Origin: Canna indica
Taxonomy: Eukaryota; Streptophyta; Magnoliopsida; Zingiberales; Cannaceae
Direction: 5' to 3'
Length of the DNA stretch: 64,000 nt
NCBI GenBank assembly: GCA_034359265.1
Contig: CP136898.1
Coordinates: 38,587,501-38,651,500, forward strand
Within the stretch, counting starts at the first letter, position 1; each line of letters begins with the position of its first letter. Of this stretch, positions 23,291 to 34,770 are shown piece after piece. A program made the position numbers and the translations under genes. Below the pieces are notes generated by a model. It searched no databases. It was not told the DNA's origin and saw only the letters and a list, made by a program, of their open reading frames with translations.

Positions 23291-23732
23291 CTGAACAAAC
23301 ATGATGATATTGATATCAATTTTTACACAGTTAACTTGGATAAGGAGTGTACAACTGGGATATATTTTAATAACTAGACAAGTGGCAAATATTTTCACAA
23401 TGACTTGCAAAAGAAAAAGGTTTGAACAGTTAAAACCTGCTCTCGGATCATGTGTCGGATGACACACTTTATTTCAGAAATAAATAAATAAATAATTTTC
23501 GGGTTGAATGAAATGAAGAAGTTTCAGGATTTCATTTCTTTTTACTTCACAACTTATTGCATTAGGAAGGCTAATTTATAATGATTCACTCAACCCTCGG
23601 CCGAAGTTTTGAAGTTTTAATTGCTCCTTTTTGAAGCCCGCACGTGTACCCACTTTTTGGAGTTTTTTGTTTCTAGCCCAAATTAAATCTGGGCATTGCA
23701 GTTTTCTCTTCTTCTCCTCAAGGTAACCGGCG

Positions 23733-26700
23733 ATGAGTAAAATCTCCTCTCCCCTGTCCCTTCATCTGCTCTCTCCTCTTAAATACAAGATGGCCAGAGA
23801 AAGGAGGAAGAAAGGGTTCGTCAAAAAAGTTTATGCTTTGACAGCAAAGAAAATGCAGTCTCCAAACCCTTGCGAGAAGACTGATCAAATTGTGCCTTGT
23901 TCTATGGAAATGTCTCTTCCTTCTCTTCCCTCCTCATGCTCAAGGCCATAAGCTGAGGAAGAAAACAGGAAGAAGACTGGCTGATCAACCGTTGAGGAGA
24001 AGCCAAATAGGTATGATTTCAAAAAAACCCCTCAATCCCCTTCTAGGATCTATGTTGTTGAGGGGGAGAATGTTTCGACTAAGGGGGAGTCAAAAAGGGA
24101 TGTCAGTTTACCTTGTGACTATTTCTCGTGATGATTGTTGGCCTAAGGTTTTTTACCTTGGTCTTAATCTCGGTTTTGATGATAACAAATATGGAACTAA
24201 TGTTTCATTGAGAAATCTTTCAGGTTCTATATCGGTTAGCGCTCGACGTCCCCGATGGGAAAAATCGAAGAAATCGGAGAAATCGGCAAGGATGCTCGTC
24301 GGCGCTCGAATTCGTTGGGAAGTTAGAGTTTAGGTCTAGGGTGTCTAGTTTATAATGTAATCCTCTTTATGATGCAAAGAACCCAAAAACTATCCCTGAA
24401 TCCTATAACATAAAAACCCGAAAACCGCCCTGAAATTCACTTAGCCCAGGGAGCTCCTTGGAGAGCTATATGTCCTAGACATTTACTTGACAAAAAAAAT
24501 GACGGTAGTTGTTCCTTGGGTCAAAACTAGATAACGAGATATTTTTAAGGAATTTTTGGAATCCTTTAGCATACCCATATTTGACCCGAAAGGTTAGGAA
24601 ATTTCCGTTTTCAGAGAATTTGTACTAGACCCCAAAAATTAGATTTTGATTCTTAAGGATTTTAATTTTTTAGATATTTTTATTGAATCCAAATGGGGGG
24701 TAATCCTTATATAACATTTATGTTTTAAAGTTATTTAACTTGAAGTTAATAAATGTTATATAAGTAGACTTAGCGAAGACGGAACCCAAATGAGTAGAAA
24801 AACCCAAGCAAACTAGCAGTCTGCCCAGTCTGTCGATAGAAGACAAAAACTAGCAGTGGGTGCGTCGGTCGATCGGACTGCAGATCGCTGAAGTCGCGAC
24901 TTGCGTCGGTCGACCGGATTATGGATCGCTCATCTCGTGACTCATTCGGTCGACCCGTCCATCGATCGAACAGAGCGATTTAAGCCCAGAAAGGCTAGCG
25001 GTCGCGGGCGGTCGATCGGTCGGTCGATTGACGATCGATCGGCATGCGACCGAACGGTGGAAACGGCTAGTTTTCCGCCTGTTGAGCCGCCCGTTGACGC
25101 ACCGTTTCTTATGGGGGTTATAAATACCCAAGCCTAAGCCTTCCTCAATAACTTTTGATCACTCTTAACCTTCATTGAGCCATCATTGATCAACTCTAAG
25201 CTTTCTTTGAGCCATTTTTTAGAGAAATCCTAGTCTGAGCTTTCATTCCTAGTATTTGCCTTCAAGTTTGATTTGATTCATCATCAAGGCATCAAGAAGA
25301 GCTAGGATTCATTGTGTTGGAGCTAAGTATTTGTATTGTTGTATTTTTTGCTCCATTACTTGTATATTTTCTTGTTTCTTTCATTGTATTAAAACTTGTG
25401 TAAACCTAGGTTGCTAGGTTTGATTTGGTTGGTGGTTGCCTTGGTGTTAAGGCTTAATTCCACCGTTGTAAACGTAGTTTACTAGGATTAGTTGAGTTGT
25501 CCCTTAGGATTGAGGTGGAAGAGTGCTCTCGGTAAGAATGCGGAGACTTCCGAGTGTGAAAGTGTCTTAGGTTGAGAGTAAGACTCTTCGAGTCAAAGTC
25601 CTCTATGTAAGGAAAACTATTTAATCTAGAAACTTAGTTTGAAAATCCTAGGCGGGGTGCTTAGGTAGTGGAGTAGGCATTGGGGCCGAACCACTATAAA
25701 TCTCTGTGTTCCATTGTTCTCTTTGCTTGTGCTTAATTGATTTATTTTTGCTTCCACATCTAATCGATAAATTGTGATTTGCCTAAAGAACTTAATAAAC
25801 GATTAAAACCGAAATTAGGCAACAAGTTTAGATAACACACTATTCACCCCCCCACCCTCACTCTAGTGTGCCATTTCACCCCAACAATGATGCTTCTAGA
25901 ACAAAGGACTTTGACATAAATCTGACAGTTTCTTCTTCAGTGCAAATTGGTCCCAATTTTGATATTAATGTTGTTGTTTTTGATGATTTTGACTCAATTC
26001 CAGTCAAGACCGGTCCATCTCTTGTTTCTACATACTCCAGTCAACATGACCAAGGAGATGTAATTGCACCTATACAAAATAGTAGTGTCCCCTTGACCTA
26101 TCTAGCCTTTTGACTTTTGCTCTAGCCCTTGCTAGAACTGGAACTGGATCACTTTATCCTGCAAATTAAGGTAACACTTCAGTTTGTCAACAACCTGTCT
26201 CAACTGCAAATGTTACAGTTGAAACTGCAAAAGAAGTACCTATGAGTGAGCACTCACAAGTTCCTCTACGGAAGCTAAGAAGAAAACTACATTCAACATA
26301 CTTCAAAAAGGACTGCTTTCTGATGATCTTTTTCCTCTATGGAAGGCACTACAATCAAGAGGTATAATTTTCTAGAGACTACTTGATTTAGAACAAATTT
26401 CCTTAAAGTGTAAACCAGTTCTAGAAGTTCTTAAGAAAAGAAATTTGTCTGGTTCTTATATGATTGTCAATCCCTACTGCAAACAATCAATTCTAGAATT
26501 TTACTGCAACTTATCTAAAGATATTTCTGAACCTGGTAACAATCATTTTCATGATGTTTTTCTTAGAGGAAGTTGGTACAAGTTTTGTCCATTCACCATA
26601 AATAAATTTATTGGTGTTTTTGAGTTTGCATCTTCTTTTTATGAGTCTAATGAGTCCAATCTAGAGTTTTTGAAATTAGTTGGCAAAGAAGTGTCAAATG

Positions 26701-27310
26701 GTGATATTCCAAACTGAACTGGTAGTCATGATATAAGATCTTCTTCACTCAACATTTTTTATGCAGTCTTATTTCTCAGTGCCAGAAATCATTGGATTCC
26801 AACCTCTCATATTACTTTTCTTAGCAATGAAATGGTAATGTTGCTTTACAAAATTACCAATGGGATTCCTTTCAACCTTGGCAGTTTGATAATGAGCAGA
26901 TTATTTCTGTAAGGAGTACACTTCAATCCAATTCCAAATTGTTCTTAATTTTTCCTAACTTGATCTATGAAATCCCGGAAAGACAATGATTCAATTGTTC
27001 ATCAGATGAAGTACTAGAACCTTTGGGTACTTCACTCAAGATTCATAACAAGATCTCAAAAAGGGTTGGAACTCTTGCCAAGAATCTGCCTGGCTCAAGT
27101 TCAGTTAAGACTGCTTCAGGTGCTACCTCAACTGCAGAAAGGGAGATTCTAGATGAGTTGTTCTGTACTAGAGAAACCATGGCCAAACTTCAACAGCAGG
27201 TAATTACGATAGAAAAGAAAATTATTGATTACTTCACTGATGCCATTGCAGAACCAGCCTCCCTTTCCTCTGGAAGTTTATCTGATTCATCTTCCTCTGA
27301 AAAAATTTGA
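23733..27310 (+). pseudogene. Sirevirus env-like gene, split by a solo LTR
   Basis: Some Sireviruses carry an extra gene after pol, called env-like; its role is unproven. Here a basic start (MARERRKKGFVKKVY, from 23790) leads to text that breaks at 24135 and resumes at 25887 after the solo LTR. The core at 26300-26710 includes LLSDDLFPLWKALQSRGI, FYCNLSKDISEPG and RGSWYKFCPFTINKFIGVFE, a pattern seen in this protein and in plant transposon proteins. The end (27023-27310) is a coiled coil with a Ser-rich tail. Stops at about 26372 and 26716 break it. It is a decayed retrotransposon gene, not evidence of an infectious virus. Confidence 0.65.
24136..25886 (+). mobile_element. Solo LTR of the TGTTGGCC family (copy C)
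   Basis: A 1751-bp LTR from TGTTGGCCTAAGG to CCCCAACA, flanked by a perfect target duplication ATGAT (24131-24135 and 25887-25891). It carries a GGTCGACC-type palindrome array at about 24865-25060, directly before TATAAATA at 25119-25126. It interrupts the env-like gene. Confidence 0.92.
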
Positions 27311-27352
27311 TTAAACACTGACTTTTTTGTTTTACTCCTTTGACTTATTATG

Positions 27353-27676
27353 CCAAAAAGGGGGAGAACAAGTAGTTGCTTTTTGTGTGGTTGCAACTTC
27401 TCTTGGTGATGCTACTTTAAACTCTTTGGTTGTGGTACTTAAACCTTTATGACTGATCTGGTTGTATATTGCTTTGGATGATGGTTTGTTGTAATCTTTT
27501 ACTTGCTTTGTCTATGTGATGTGACTTTGTGGAATTGTGGTCTATCTATGACCTTGACTGGATACTGTTCTTTTAACTGTTGAATTATTTGATTCAATTG
27601 AAACTTCCTATTGTCATCTGCTATTTTGTTTTTATCTGGTAAGTATGGGTTTTGCCAAATAAGCCAAAGGGATTGA
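27353..27676 (+). other. Sirevirus polypurine tracts before the 3' LTR
   Basis: CCAAAAAGGGGGAGAAC at 27353-27369 is the classical Sirevirus tract. A second, decayed one (GCCAAAGGGATTGAT) at 27662-27676 touches the LTR start at 27677. Confidence 0.75.
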
Positions 27677-28630
27677 TTGTTAGTGTTTGGCTTTTATATG
27701 TTGGTTGTATTTGGCAAAAGTGTTCGTGGTGAATTCTCAATTTTATGCACAGTCTCAACAGTAAGGAGCTCTGCCTATGTGATGATAGTTACAACTATGA
27801 AAGGACAGTCTCAACCGCTTCTACAGTTTGAGGGTTATTTTTCTGGATAAGTATGATTACAAATAAGATGGCTGTTGGACTTCAATATTGATGATGATTC
27901 TCTTGATATCTGTGGTATTATTAATCATCATTATTTATTTGTCGATTGCCTGTTTTGGTGTTATGAGTAGTGGAGAGTTTCCTACTCTTTATGTTCTGGG
28001 CATTACTATTTGATTTATTATGTTTTCAATGTTGGTTGTTCAAACTGATGACTGTTGGTTGTTTAACTGATGGGTTTATTAAACAAATAATTACGAACAA
28101 CATTGATTCAAATCTTTCAGTTGTCTCATATAAATTCTGATGAGAAGATCTGATCTACAACTCTCTATGTGCGAACACAGCGTTGCTAGTTATTGGGAGG
28201 AGTTGAGACTACTGTGTGCAAAACGGCAACAATCTACATTTCTTATCTTCTGTGTGAAGATGGTTTTGGGTTGTTAACTAGCTACAACACAATGCCATAT
28301 GGAGGATGGAACTCTATGGCTGCGATGTCATATAGAGGCAAGTTGGTATTTACTTGTAATAGTAAATAGGTTTTTGTTATTTCCAATTCATAGTAGTACT
28401 GGTAGTCAGATTTCAGGTGTGAAATCTTGAGGACTAAAATTGTACTTATAGAGAGTGGATTGAGTATCTGTCTGGTGAGTGCTTCGTAGATTAGGTGACT
28501 GGTTTTGTCACTGAACTACGTAAATAAACCTCTTGTGTTTGCATGTGTTTATATTTTTAGTTCTTATTTTGCTTCTAGTAGTAGTTGCAACTTCCTATTC
28601 AACTGCTCTTAATAGAAGTTCCCTTATACT
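27677..28630 (+). repeat. Sirevirus-like 3' LTR
   Basis: Starts TGTTAGTGTTTGG right after the polypurine tract and matches the 5' LTR through the shared CTATTCAACTGCTCTTAA at about 28595, then runs into the GC-rich tandem array. Confidence 0.75.
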
Positions 28631-29590
28631 GTCAACCCCAAGCGCGGTTCTCGGCCTCAGCATGTACTTACGGCCTTAGATCCCTTACGGACCTCGAGCG
28701 TGGTCTTGCCTTACCCTCCTCGGTGAGCTCGGCCTCAGAGCCCTTACGGACCCCTGAGTGCGGTCTTGCCTTTATGCTCCTCGGCGAGCTCGGCATGACC
28801 TCAAGTGTGGTCCTCGGCCTCAGCGATGCTACTTCTGGCCTCAGAGCCCTTCCGAACCATGAGGGCAGTCTTGCATTAAGCTCCTCAGCGAGCTCAACTT
28901 GACCCGAAGCGCAGTCCTTGACCTCAACGCCGCTAGTTATGATCTTAGAGCCCTTACGGACCCCGGGCGCAGTCTCGCCTTATGCTCCTTGGCGAGTTCG
29001 ACTTGACCCGAAGCACGATCCTTGACCTCAACGCCGCTACTTATGGCCTAAGAACAGACCCCGAGCGCGGTCTCACCTTACGCTCCTCGGCGAGCTCGGC
29101 AAGACCCCAAGCACAGTCCTCAGCCTCCACGCGACTACTTTCGGCCTCATGGCCCTTTATGACCCCAAGCACGAACTTGCCTTACGCTCCTCGGCGAGCT
29201 CGGCTTGACCCCAAGCACGGTCATCAGCCTTACCTCCGCGCCGCTACTTCCGGCCTCAGAGTCCTTACGGACCCCAAACACAGTCTTGCCTAGGGCTCCT
29301 CGATGAGCTCACCATGACCCCAAGCACGGTCATTGGCATCAGTGTCGCTACTTCCGGCCTAAGCCTTACAAACACCAAGCCCAATCCTCGACCTCAGCGC
29401 CGCTACATTCGGCCACAAAGCCCTTACTACTTCTGGCCTCATAGTCCTTATTGACCCCAAGCACGGTCCTCGGTCTCAACACCGCTATTTCCGTCCTCAG
29501 AGGCCTTACTACTTCCAACCTTAGAGCCCTTATTGCATTCAGCCTCAGAACCCTCGCTACCTTAGGCCTCAGCCCCCAACTATCAATCTT
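28630..29590 (+). repeat. GC-rich minisatellite, unit about 104 bp
   Basis: About nine diverged units contain CTCGGCGAGCTCGGC, CCCCGAGCGCGGTC and GGCCTCAGAGCCCTTACGGA. The unit is not a multiple of three in length, so the long frames here are artefacts. The 5' LTR holds about two units of the same repeat, so it is most simply an expanding part of this LTR. Confidence 0.8.
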
Positions 29591-30383
29591 GAGCTCTCAA
29601 ACTCTAGACACACACCTGGTCTTGCGCTCGCAGTCACCACACCCCGACTTCCACAATGACCAGGCTATTATCACAAAAGTACTTTTAAAACTAATCTTAT
29701 TTACAACAGGGATATAACCTTAGGCATAATTCTCGGCCCTAGTCGCCGCTATTGAGTTCCCACGCTCTCGACGAGCACCTCGTCACATATCCCCTAACAG
29801 AGGATTTAGCTACGACCAATTACCCCAACCAAGAACTGCCAAGATACTCTTTCAACTTAATGGGAGAAACTCAGTGACAACCACCAAAGTACGCAACTTA
29901 CAACCAACAATACAACAACATGAAATCAAATGCCCAAAGGCACAAATATAAACTCGTGAAGGAGAAATTGCCAAGCACTCTAAAAAGTCTCAAAAGCTTT
30001 CATGGAGCAACAATTCATTACAGGCAATTATCCAAAGAACCCATAGACGTGCGACTTAAAATATCACAAGACTTTCTAAGGAAGAGTCGCATCAGCCTCA
30101 GCAGGTGCGGTGGGAGCATCCCTCCTCGGAACATCAACGACCATTGGAGAAGGCGAGCAGTGCTCTGGAACTACGATGGAAGGTCCCTCTTCATGTGGCC
30201 TGGGAACTTCTCCCGCAACCTCGAGATCAACCAGAGTGTCATCCCTCACTTCCTTGAGAAGATCGGCCCCAGAAAAGTCAACCTCGACGACGAAGAACTT
30301 AGCTTGTTCTATCACCCTATCAGTTCGAGAGTCTTCTTCACCTTTGCCAGTTCGAGTCTCAAGGGTTTGACTTTATCAAAAAC
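29591..30383. other. Unassigned repeat-like region with a minus-strand open frame
   Basis: No LTR end was found here. On the minus strand 30315-30076 reads IEQAKFFVVEVDFSGADLL and then an acidic, Pro-rich tail ending at a stop. It resembles the C-terminal end of a gypsy gag-like or plant transposon protein, but the match is too weak to name. The rest holds nothing clear. Confidence 0.3.
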
Positions 30384-32737
30384 ATGGATAAACCCTATGT
30401 ATACAAGGTGGTTAGTGGGAGCGTAGTCTTGTTGTATGTGGTTGACATACATTTCATTGGGAAAAAGGATCCATCATATATACGATGCTCTGCACTTGGC
30501 CTGATGTCGCTTATGCCTTAGGGGCAACTACCAAATTTTAGGCAGACCTTTGAGGAGAGCATTGGAAAGCAATGGAGTGTTGACCTAAGATTTTCAATCT
30601 TGGTCTTAATCTCAGTTTTGATGATAATAAATATGGAACTAATGATTTCATGGAGATATATTTTTAGGTTCCATATTGGTTTACGAGCGACGTCCCCGAT
30701 CGAAGAAATTAGATAAATCGACAAGGACGCTCGTCGACGCTCGGGATTCATCGAGACGGTTGAGTCTAGGTCAAGAGTATCTAGATAATATGTAAATCCT
30801 CATTGTGATGCAAAGAAACCCAAAAACTGAAACTCGAATCCCGAAAAAAAGAAAATAAAAAAATTCAGAAAATGACCCAGAAATTTTCTAAGCCTATGGA
30901 GCTCCTTGGAGGGCTACATGATTTAGACTTTTTCTTGGCACCAAAAGTCCCGGTAATTGTTCCTTAGGTAGAAACAAGTCAAAGACCTATTTTAAAAGAA
31001 TTTTTGGAAACCTTTAACCTATCCATATTTAACCCAAGAGATTATAAATTTTTTGGGTTTCGCAAATTTATACTAGACCCCAAAAGTTAGATTTTGATTC
31101 TTAAGGATTTTGATTTTTTAGATATTTTATTGAATCCAAATGGGGGTAATCATTATTTAACATTTATGTAAAATTAATAAATGTTAAATAAGACTTGTGA
31201 AGAATCATCAAACCAGAAAAATGAGCAACCTGCCTGAACTACAGGTTATCGGTCGAATCTCAGCCAATCCTCGGTTGATAGATATATGGTCGCCTGAGGA
31301 TCGACTGAAAGGGTTCTGGAAAAGTTTCCAAAACCTGTTTGGCTAAACCTCGATCGAATCTCGATCGCTCGAGGGTTGCCCAACGATCGACCGAAAGTCT
31401 CAACGAATCTAAATAAATCCGTTGAACGATTCTTTTTGAGCCCCTACCCTTGGGGTCTCTATAAAAAGCTCCCAAGAGAGCCTTCCTTGGCCCTCTAACA
31501 CTTTATTGAGCCATTCTACGATTATTTCCAAGCTTTTATTGAGCCCTTTCATCTAAACCCTAGCTGGAAAACAAAAACCCTAGATTGAGTCTTGTCTTCA
31601 TTGTTTCATCATCAATGCATCAAGAGGAAGTTATGATTCATTGTTGGAGCTAAGTATTTGTGTTATTGTATTTATAGCTCTATTTACTTGTATTTATGTG
31701 GTTTATTTCATTGCACTTAAGCTTATGATAACCTAGAGTGCTAGGTTAGTCCTTTATGTTTGAGGCATAAGTTCACCGATGTAGCTTGATTTACTTGGAT
31801 TAGTGATTGTTGTCCTTTAGGGTTTGAGGTGGAAGAATGCTCTCGGTAAGAAGGCGATGACTTCCGGATGTGGAAGTGCCTTAGGTTTGAGAGTGGAGAC
31901 TCTTCGGATAAAAGGTCCTCATTGTAAGGAAAACATTCATAATCTAGTAAAGTTAAGTTTGAAAATCCTAAGCGGGGGTACATAGGTAGTGGAGTAGGTA
32001 TTGGGGCCGAACTACTATAAATTGAATTATTAGCATCGATTTCTTGTGTGTGATTAATTATTTTATTATCAGTTCGGCGTCTAGAGTTGAATTGTGAATT
32101 AACCTAAGTAATCAAGAAACGGTTAAAAGCGGATTTAGGTTAAGTTTTTAGCGAACATACTATTCACCCCCCTCTAGTGTAGGTCAGACTTACATGGAGA
32201 ACTCTCTTGGGTACTTAAAAAGGGCGAGAGATGTTCTAGACGATAGTAAAAACATGTCAAGGTATGGGGAAATCTTAATCGGTGATACAGTAAGATGGAA
32301 AGCGTTCCAAGCGAGATACTATAGCCAACTCGATGATTTGATGGTATAGTAGTAAGCAGGAAAGAGTTCCTAGCTGGGCATTGTAGCTGATTGTATGGCA
32401 AAAGCTTTATGCTTTGCTACTTGCGAAGCCGCCAAGGATAACGTCTGGATAAAGGAATTTATCATTCAGTGGGAGTTGTTCCTAAGGTTATTGGTTCAGT
32501 GCCGGTATTGTGTGATAATACTATGGCTATTGCTCAAGGTAAAGGAACTGAGATCCCGTGAATAATATATAGTTGCTTTTCCTAAAGACGGTATCACCTC
32601 GTCATTGGAAGATGCGATGACTAAAAGACATTGTTGCAAATCAAACTGATTTGCATAGTAGCAGATTCAATATATCGCCACTGAAAATACTGGTAAGGAG
32701 ATATCGGGGTGAGTGGCTAAAGTGCAAGTGGGAGATT
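30384..32737 (+). pseudogene. Copia pol 3' end, split by a solo LTR
   Basis: The reverse transcriptase end reads VYKVVSGSVVLLYVVD near 30395-30450, so the catalytic YVDD has become YVVD. A deletion then joins it to the connection region (TWPDVAYALGATTKF near 30495-30540). After the solo LTR at 30578-32194 the text continues with RNase H: MENSLGYLKRARDVL, then CEAAKDNVWIKEFI near 32430, and a decayed ending. At least four stops are present. Only the last third of the polyprotein survives. Confidence 0.75.
30578..32194 (+). mobile_element. Solo LTR of the TGTTGGCC family (copy E)
   Basis: A 1617-bp LTR from TGTTGACCTAAG to CTTACA with a perfect target duplication TGGAG (30573-30577 and 32195-32199). 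It splits the copia RNase H text. TATAAAAA lies at 31460. Confidence 0.93.
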
Positions 32738-33397
32738 GAAAGGAAAAGTGCTATGGAGCCAATCATATGTCGATATGTTTAAGGACTATTCAAAGGTAAT
32801 AAATAAAATGAGGCATCTTTTCGTCATGTGTTGTACCTTTGTTGATAAGATTATGATGAACCCCATGAACTCGGGCGTATGATTCTAAGGCCATTATGAG
32901 ATCATGCCAGCGAGACTTAGAATCCAAAGGTCTCAGTACTAAATGTTCCTAGTCGTAGGATCATCGAGGAGGGGATTAGTGATTCCGACAAGACTAGTGC
33001 ACTTGGTACATGCCCTATTTGATAGGGGTAACTGATCTCGCAGTTACCTTGTAAGTGAAATGGCCTACACCAAGAGGGGTGAATAGTGTACAAGCTAAAC
33101 TTTAGCTTAAATTCGATTTTAATCGTTTCTTAAACTACTTAGGCAAAAGATCAATTAAACTAGATGAATGCGGAAGCGAGTAAGTAGCAATTAAGCAAGC
33201 ACAAGTAAAACTGATACAAACACAAGTATCTATCTACTTTATGATACTAGATCAGTTTATCAAGTTAGATGAAATTAGTGATTTAGCAACAAGATAATCA
33301 AAGAAAGAACAAGCTAATCACACTCAACCAAAGGCAATGCTAACAAGATATATTTATAGTATTTCGGCCCCAATTCCTACTCTACTACCTAAGCACC

Positions 33398-33901
33398 TAG
33401 GGGTGGCAATTTTATCTACTCCGCTAACAAAAAACCTCATCTGCATCGTATCTGATCCATATCTGCAAGTAAAAATGAATATGAATACGGATGCAGATTT
33501 AGAAAATTTATATCCACATGGATACGGTGCGGATACGAATATAACTGTGGATCTGCATTGTATCCGTACCGTCTATCCGCATCTTTGAATTACTATTTTG
33601 CTCAAAAAAGTTATTAATATATCTAAGAGCTCTATGGTAATTTCATGTCAAGATGAATTTTGAAGTATATTATATATTTGTTTTGGATCAATGAATTGGT
33701 AATTTATTGATTTTTTAATTAAATATATTATTTTAAAATTTTTTATTAGATATGGTGCCGATATCCATATTTGAAGTGATGCGGATATGGATATCCATAT
33801 TCACATCTGTAGTGGATATGGATGTGCGGATATGGGGTGCGGTGCGGTGCGGATACGGATAATGCAGTATTCACACCGTATCCTATCCGTTGCCAGCCCT
33901 A
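33398..33901 (-). mobile_element. hAT-type MITE, copy 2
   Basis: The 504-bp element has ends TAGGGGTGGCAA and TTGCCAGCCCTA, flanked by a perfect 8-bp duplication TAAGCACC (33390-33397 and 33902-33909). It is the inverted relative of 9867-10386, with the same GGATACGGTGCGGAT motifs. It sits in a well-conserved part of the LTR (ACTACCTAAGCACC), so the empty site can be read in the other LTR copies. Confidence 0.95.
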
Positions 33902-34564
33902 TAAGCACCCTGCTTAGGATTTCCAACTCTAGTTTACTAGATTAAAGTGTTTCCTTACAATAAGTTTCACCGGAAAGTATCCGCTCTCACACCGAAGGCA
34001 CTTCCACACCCGGAAGTCTCCGCCTTCTTAACTATAGCACTCTCACACCTCAAACCTAAGGTCAACACAATTATTCCTAGTGAACTAAGTTTACACCGCT
34101 GGATTTAAGCCTCAAAACCAAGGCAACCACCAAACTCAAGATCTACAACTAAATCTTTACACACTCGAGAAATACAACAAGTAAACAACAAAATACAACA
34201 ATAATAGAGCAATAAATCAAAAAATAAAGTACTTAGCTCCAACCAAAGTTTCCTAGCTTCCTCTTGATGCCTTTGATGGTGAATCAATGAAGACAATGCT
34301 CAATCAAGGGTTTAGGCTCCAAGCTAGGGGTTTGCACAAAGATTGACTCAATGAAGGCTCTTGGATGTCAAAAGATGTCTCATGAAGTGTTAGTTGGTTT
34401 GGAAGGCAAGTTTGGGGTCTTATATAGAGATCCCAATGGTAGGAGCTCGGTTTCAAACAAGATCAACGGGTAGAAATTCAAAATAGAGCCGTTGAGGGCA
34501 TTTTAGAAATTCTAGAAAGTTTGACTAGTTGATTTTGAGACCAATATTTTCCAGGCTATTCTGA

Positions 34565-34770
34565 ATCGTCAATCCGGGTTGTTCCGGGTTGTCTATGCAG
34601 GTTGTTCTTGGTTGTCCATCCATATTGTTATGGGTTGTCCATCTAGGTTGTTCCGGGTTGTCCATCCGGGTTGTTCATCCAGGTTGTTCTGGGTTGTCCA
34701 TCTAGGTTGTTCCGGGTTGTCTATCCGGGTTGTTCATTTGGGATGTTCCTGGTTGTTCCGAGATGTTACA
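34565..34770 (+). repeat. GGTTGTCC tandem array in LTR copy F
   Basis: About nine irregular units of GGTTGTCCATC and GGTTGTTCC. It stands where other copies of this LTR have GGTCGACC palindromes. Confidence 0.75.

Larger units (their letters stand above)
17487..29590 (+). mobile_element. Sirevirus-like copia retrotransposon, pol deleted, with nested insertions
   Basis: LTRs beginning TGTTAGTGTTTGG lie at 17487 and 27677. Between them are gag (about 21440-22520), protease and pre-integrase (22541-23122), a scrap of reverse transcriptase, and an env-like gene (about 23733-27310). Sirevirus signs are the env-like gene and the AAAAAGGGGGAGA polypurine tracts near the 3' LTR. Two insertions of the TGTTGGCC family break it (18915-21415 and 24136-25886). 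Integrase, most of reverse transcriptase and RNase H are gone. The right limit is uncertain because the LTR ends in a tandem repeat. Confidence 0.8.

Noticed and set aside
23733..27310. Gene of an endogenous virus
   Set aside because: The position between pol and polypurine tract of a copia element, and the motifs, fit the Sirevirus env-like gene. There is no sign of a separate virus.
28630..29590. CRISPR-like array
   Set aside because: Repeats are long, directly adjacent and diverged, without unique spacers, and the DNA is from a plant nucleus.
28585..29717. Long open frames in the 104-bp array
   Set aside because: The unit is not a multiple of three, so the frame changes at each repeat. 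There is no consistent protein.
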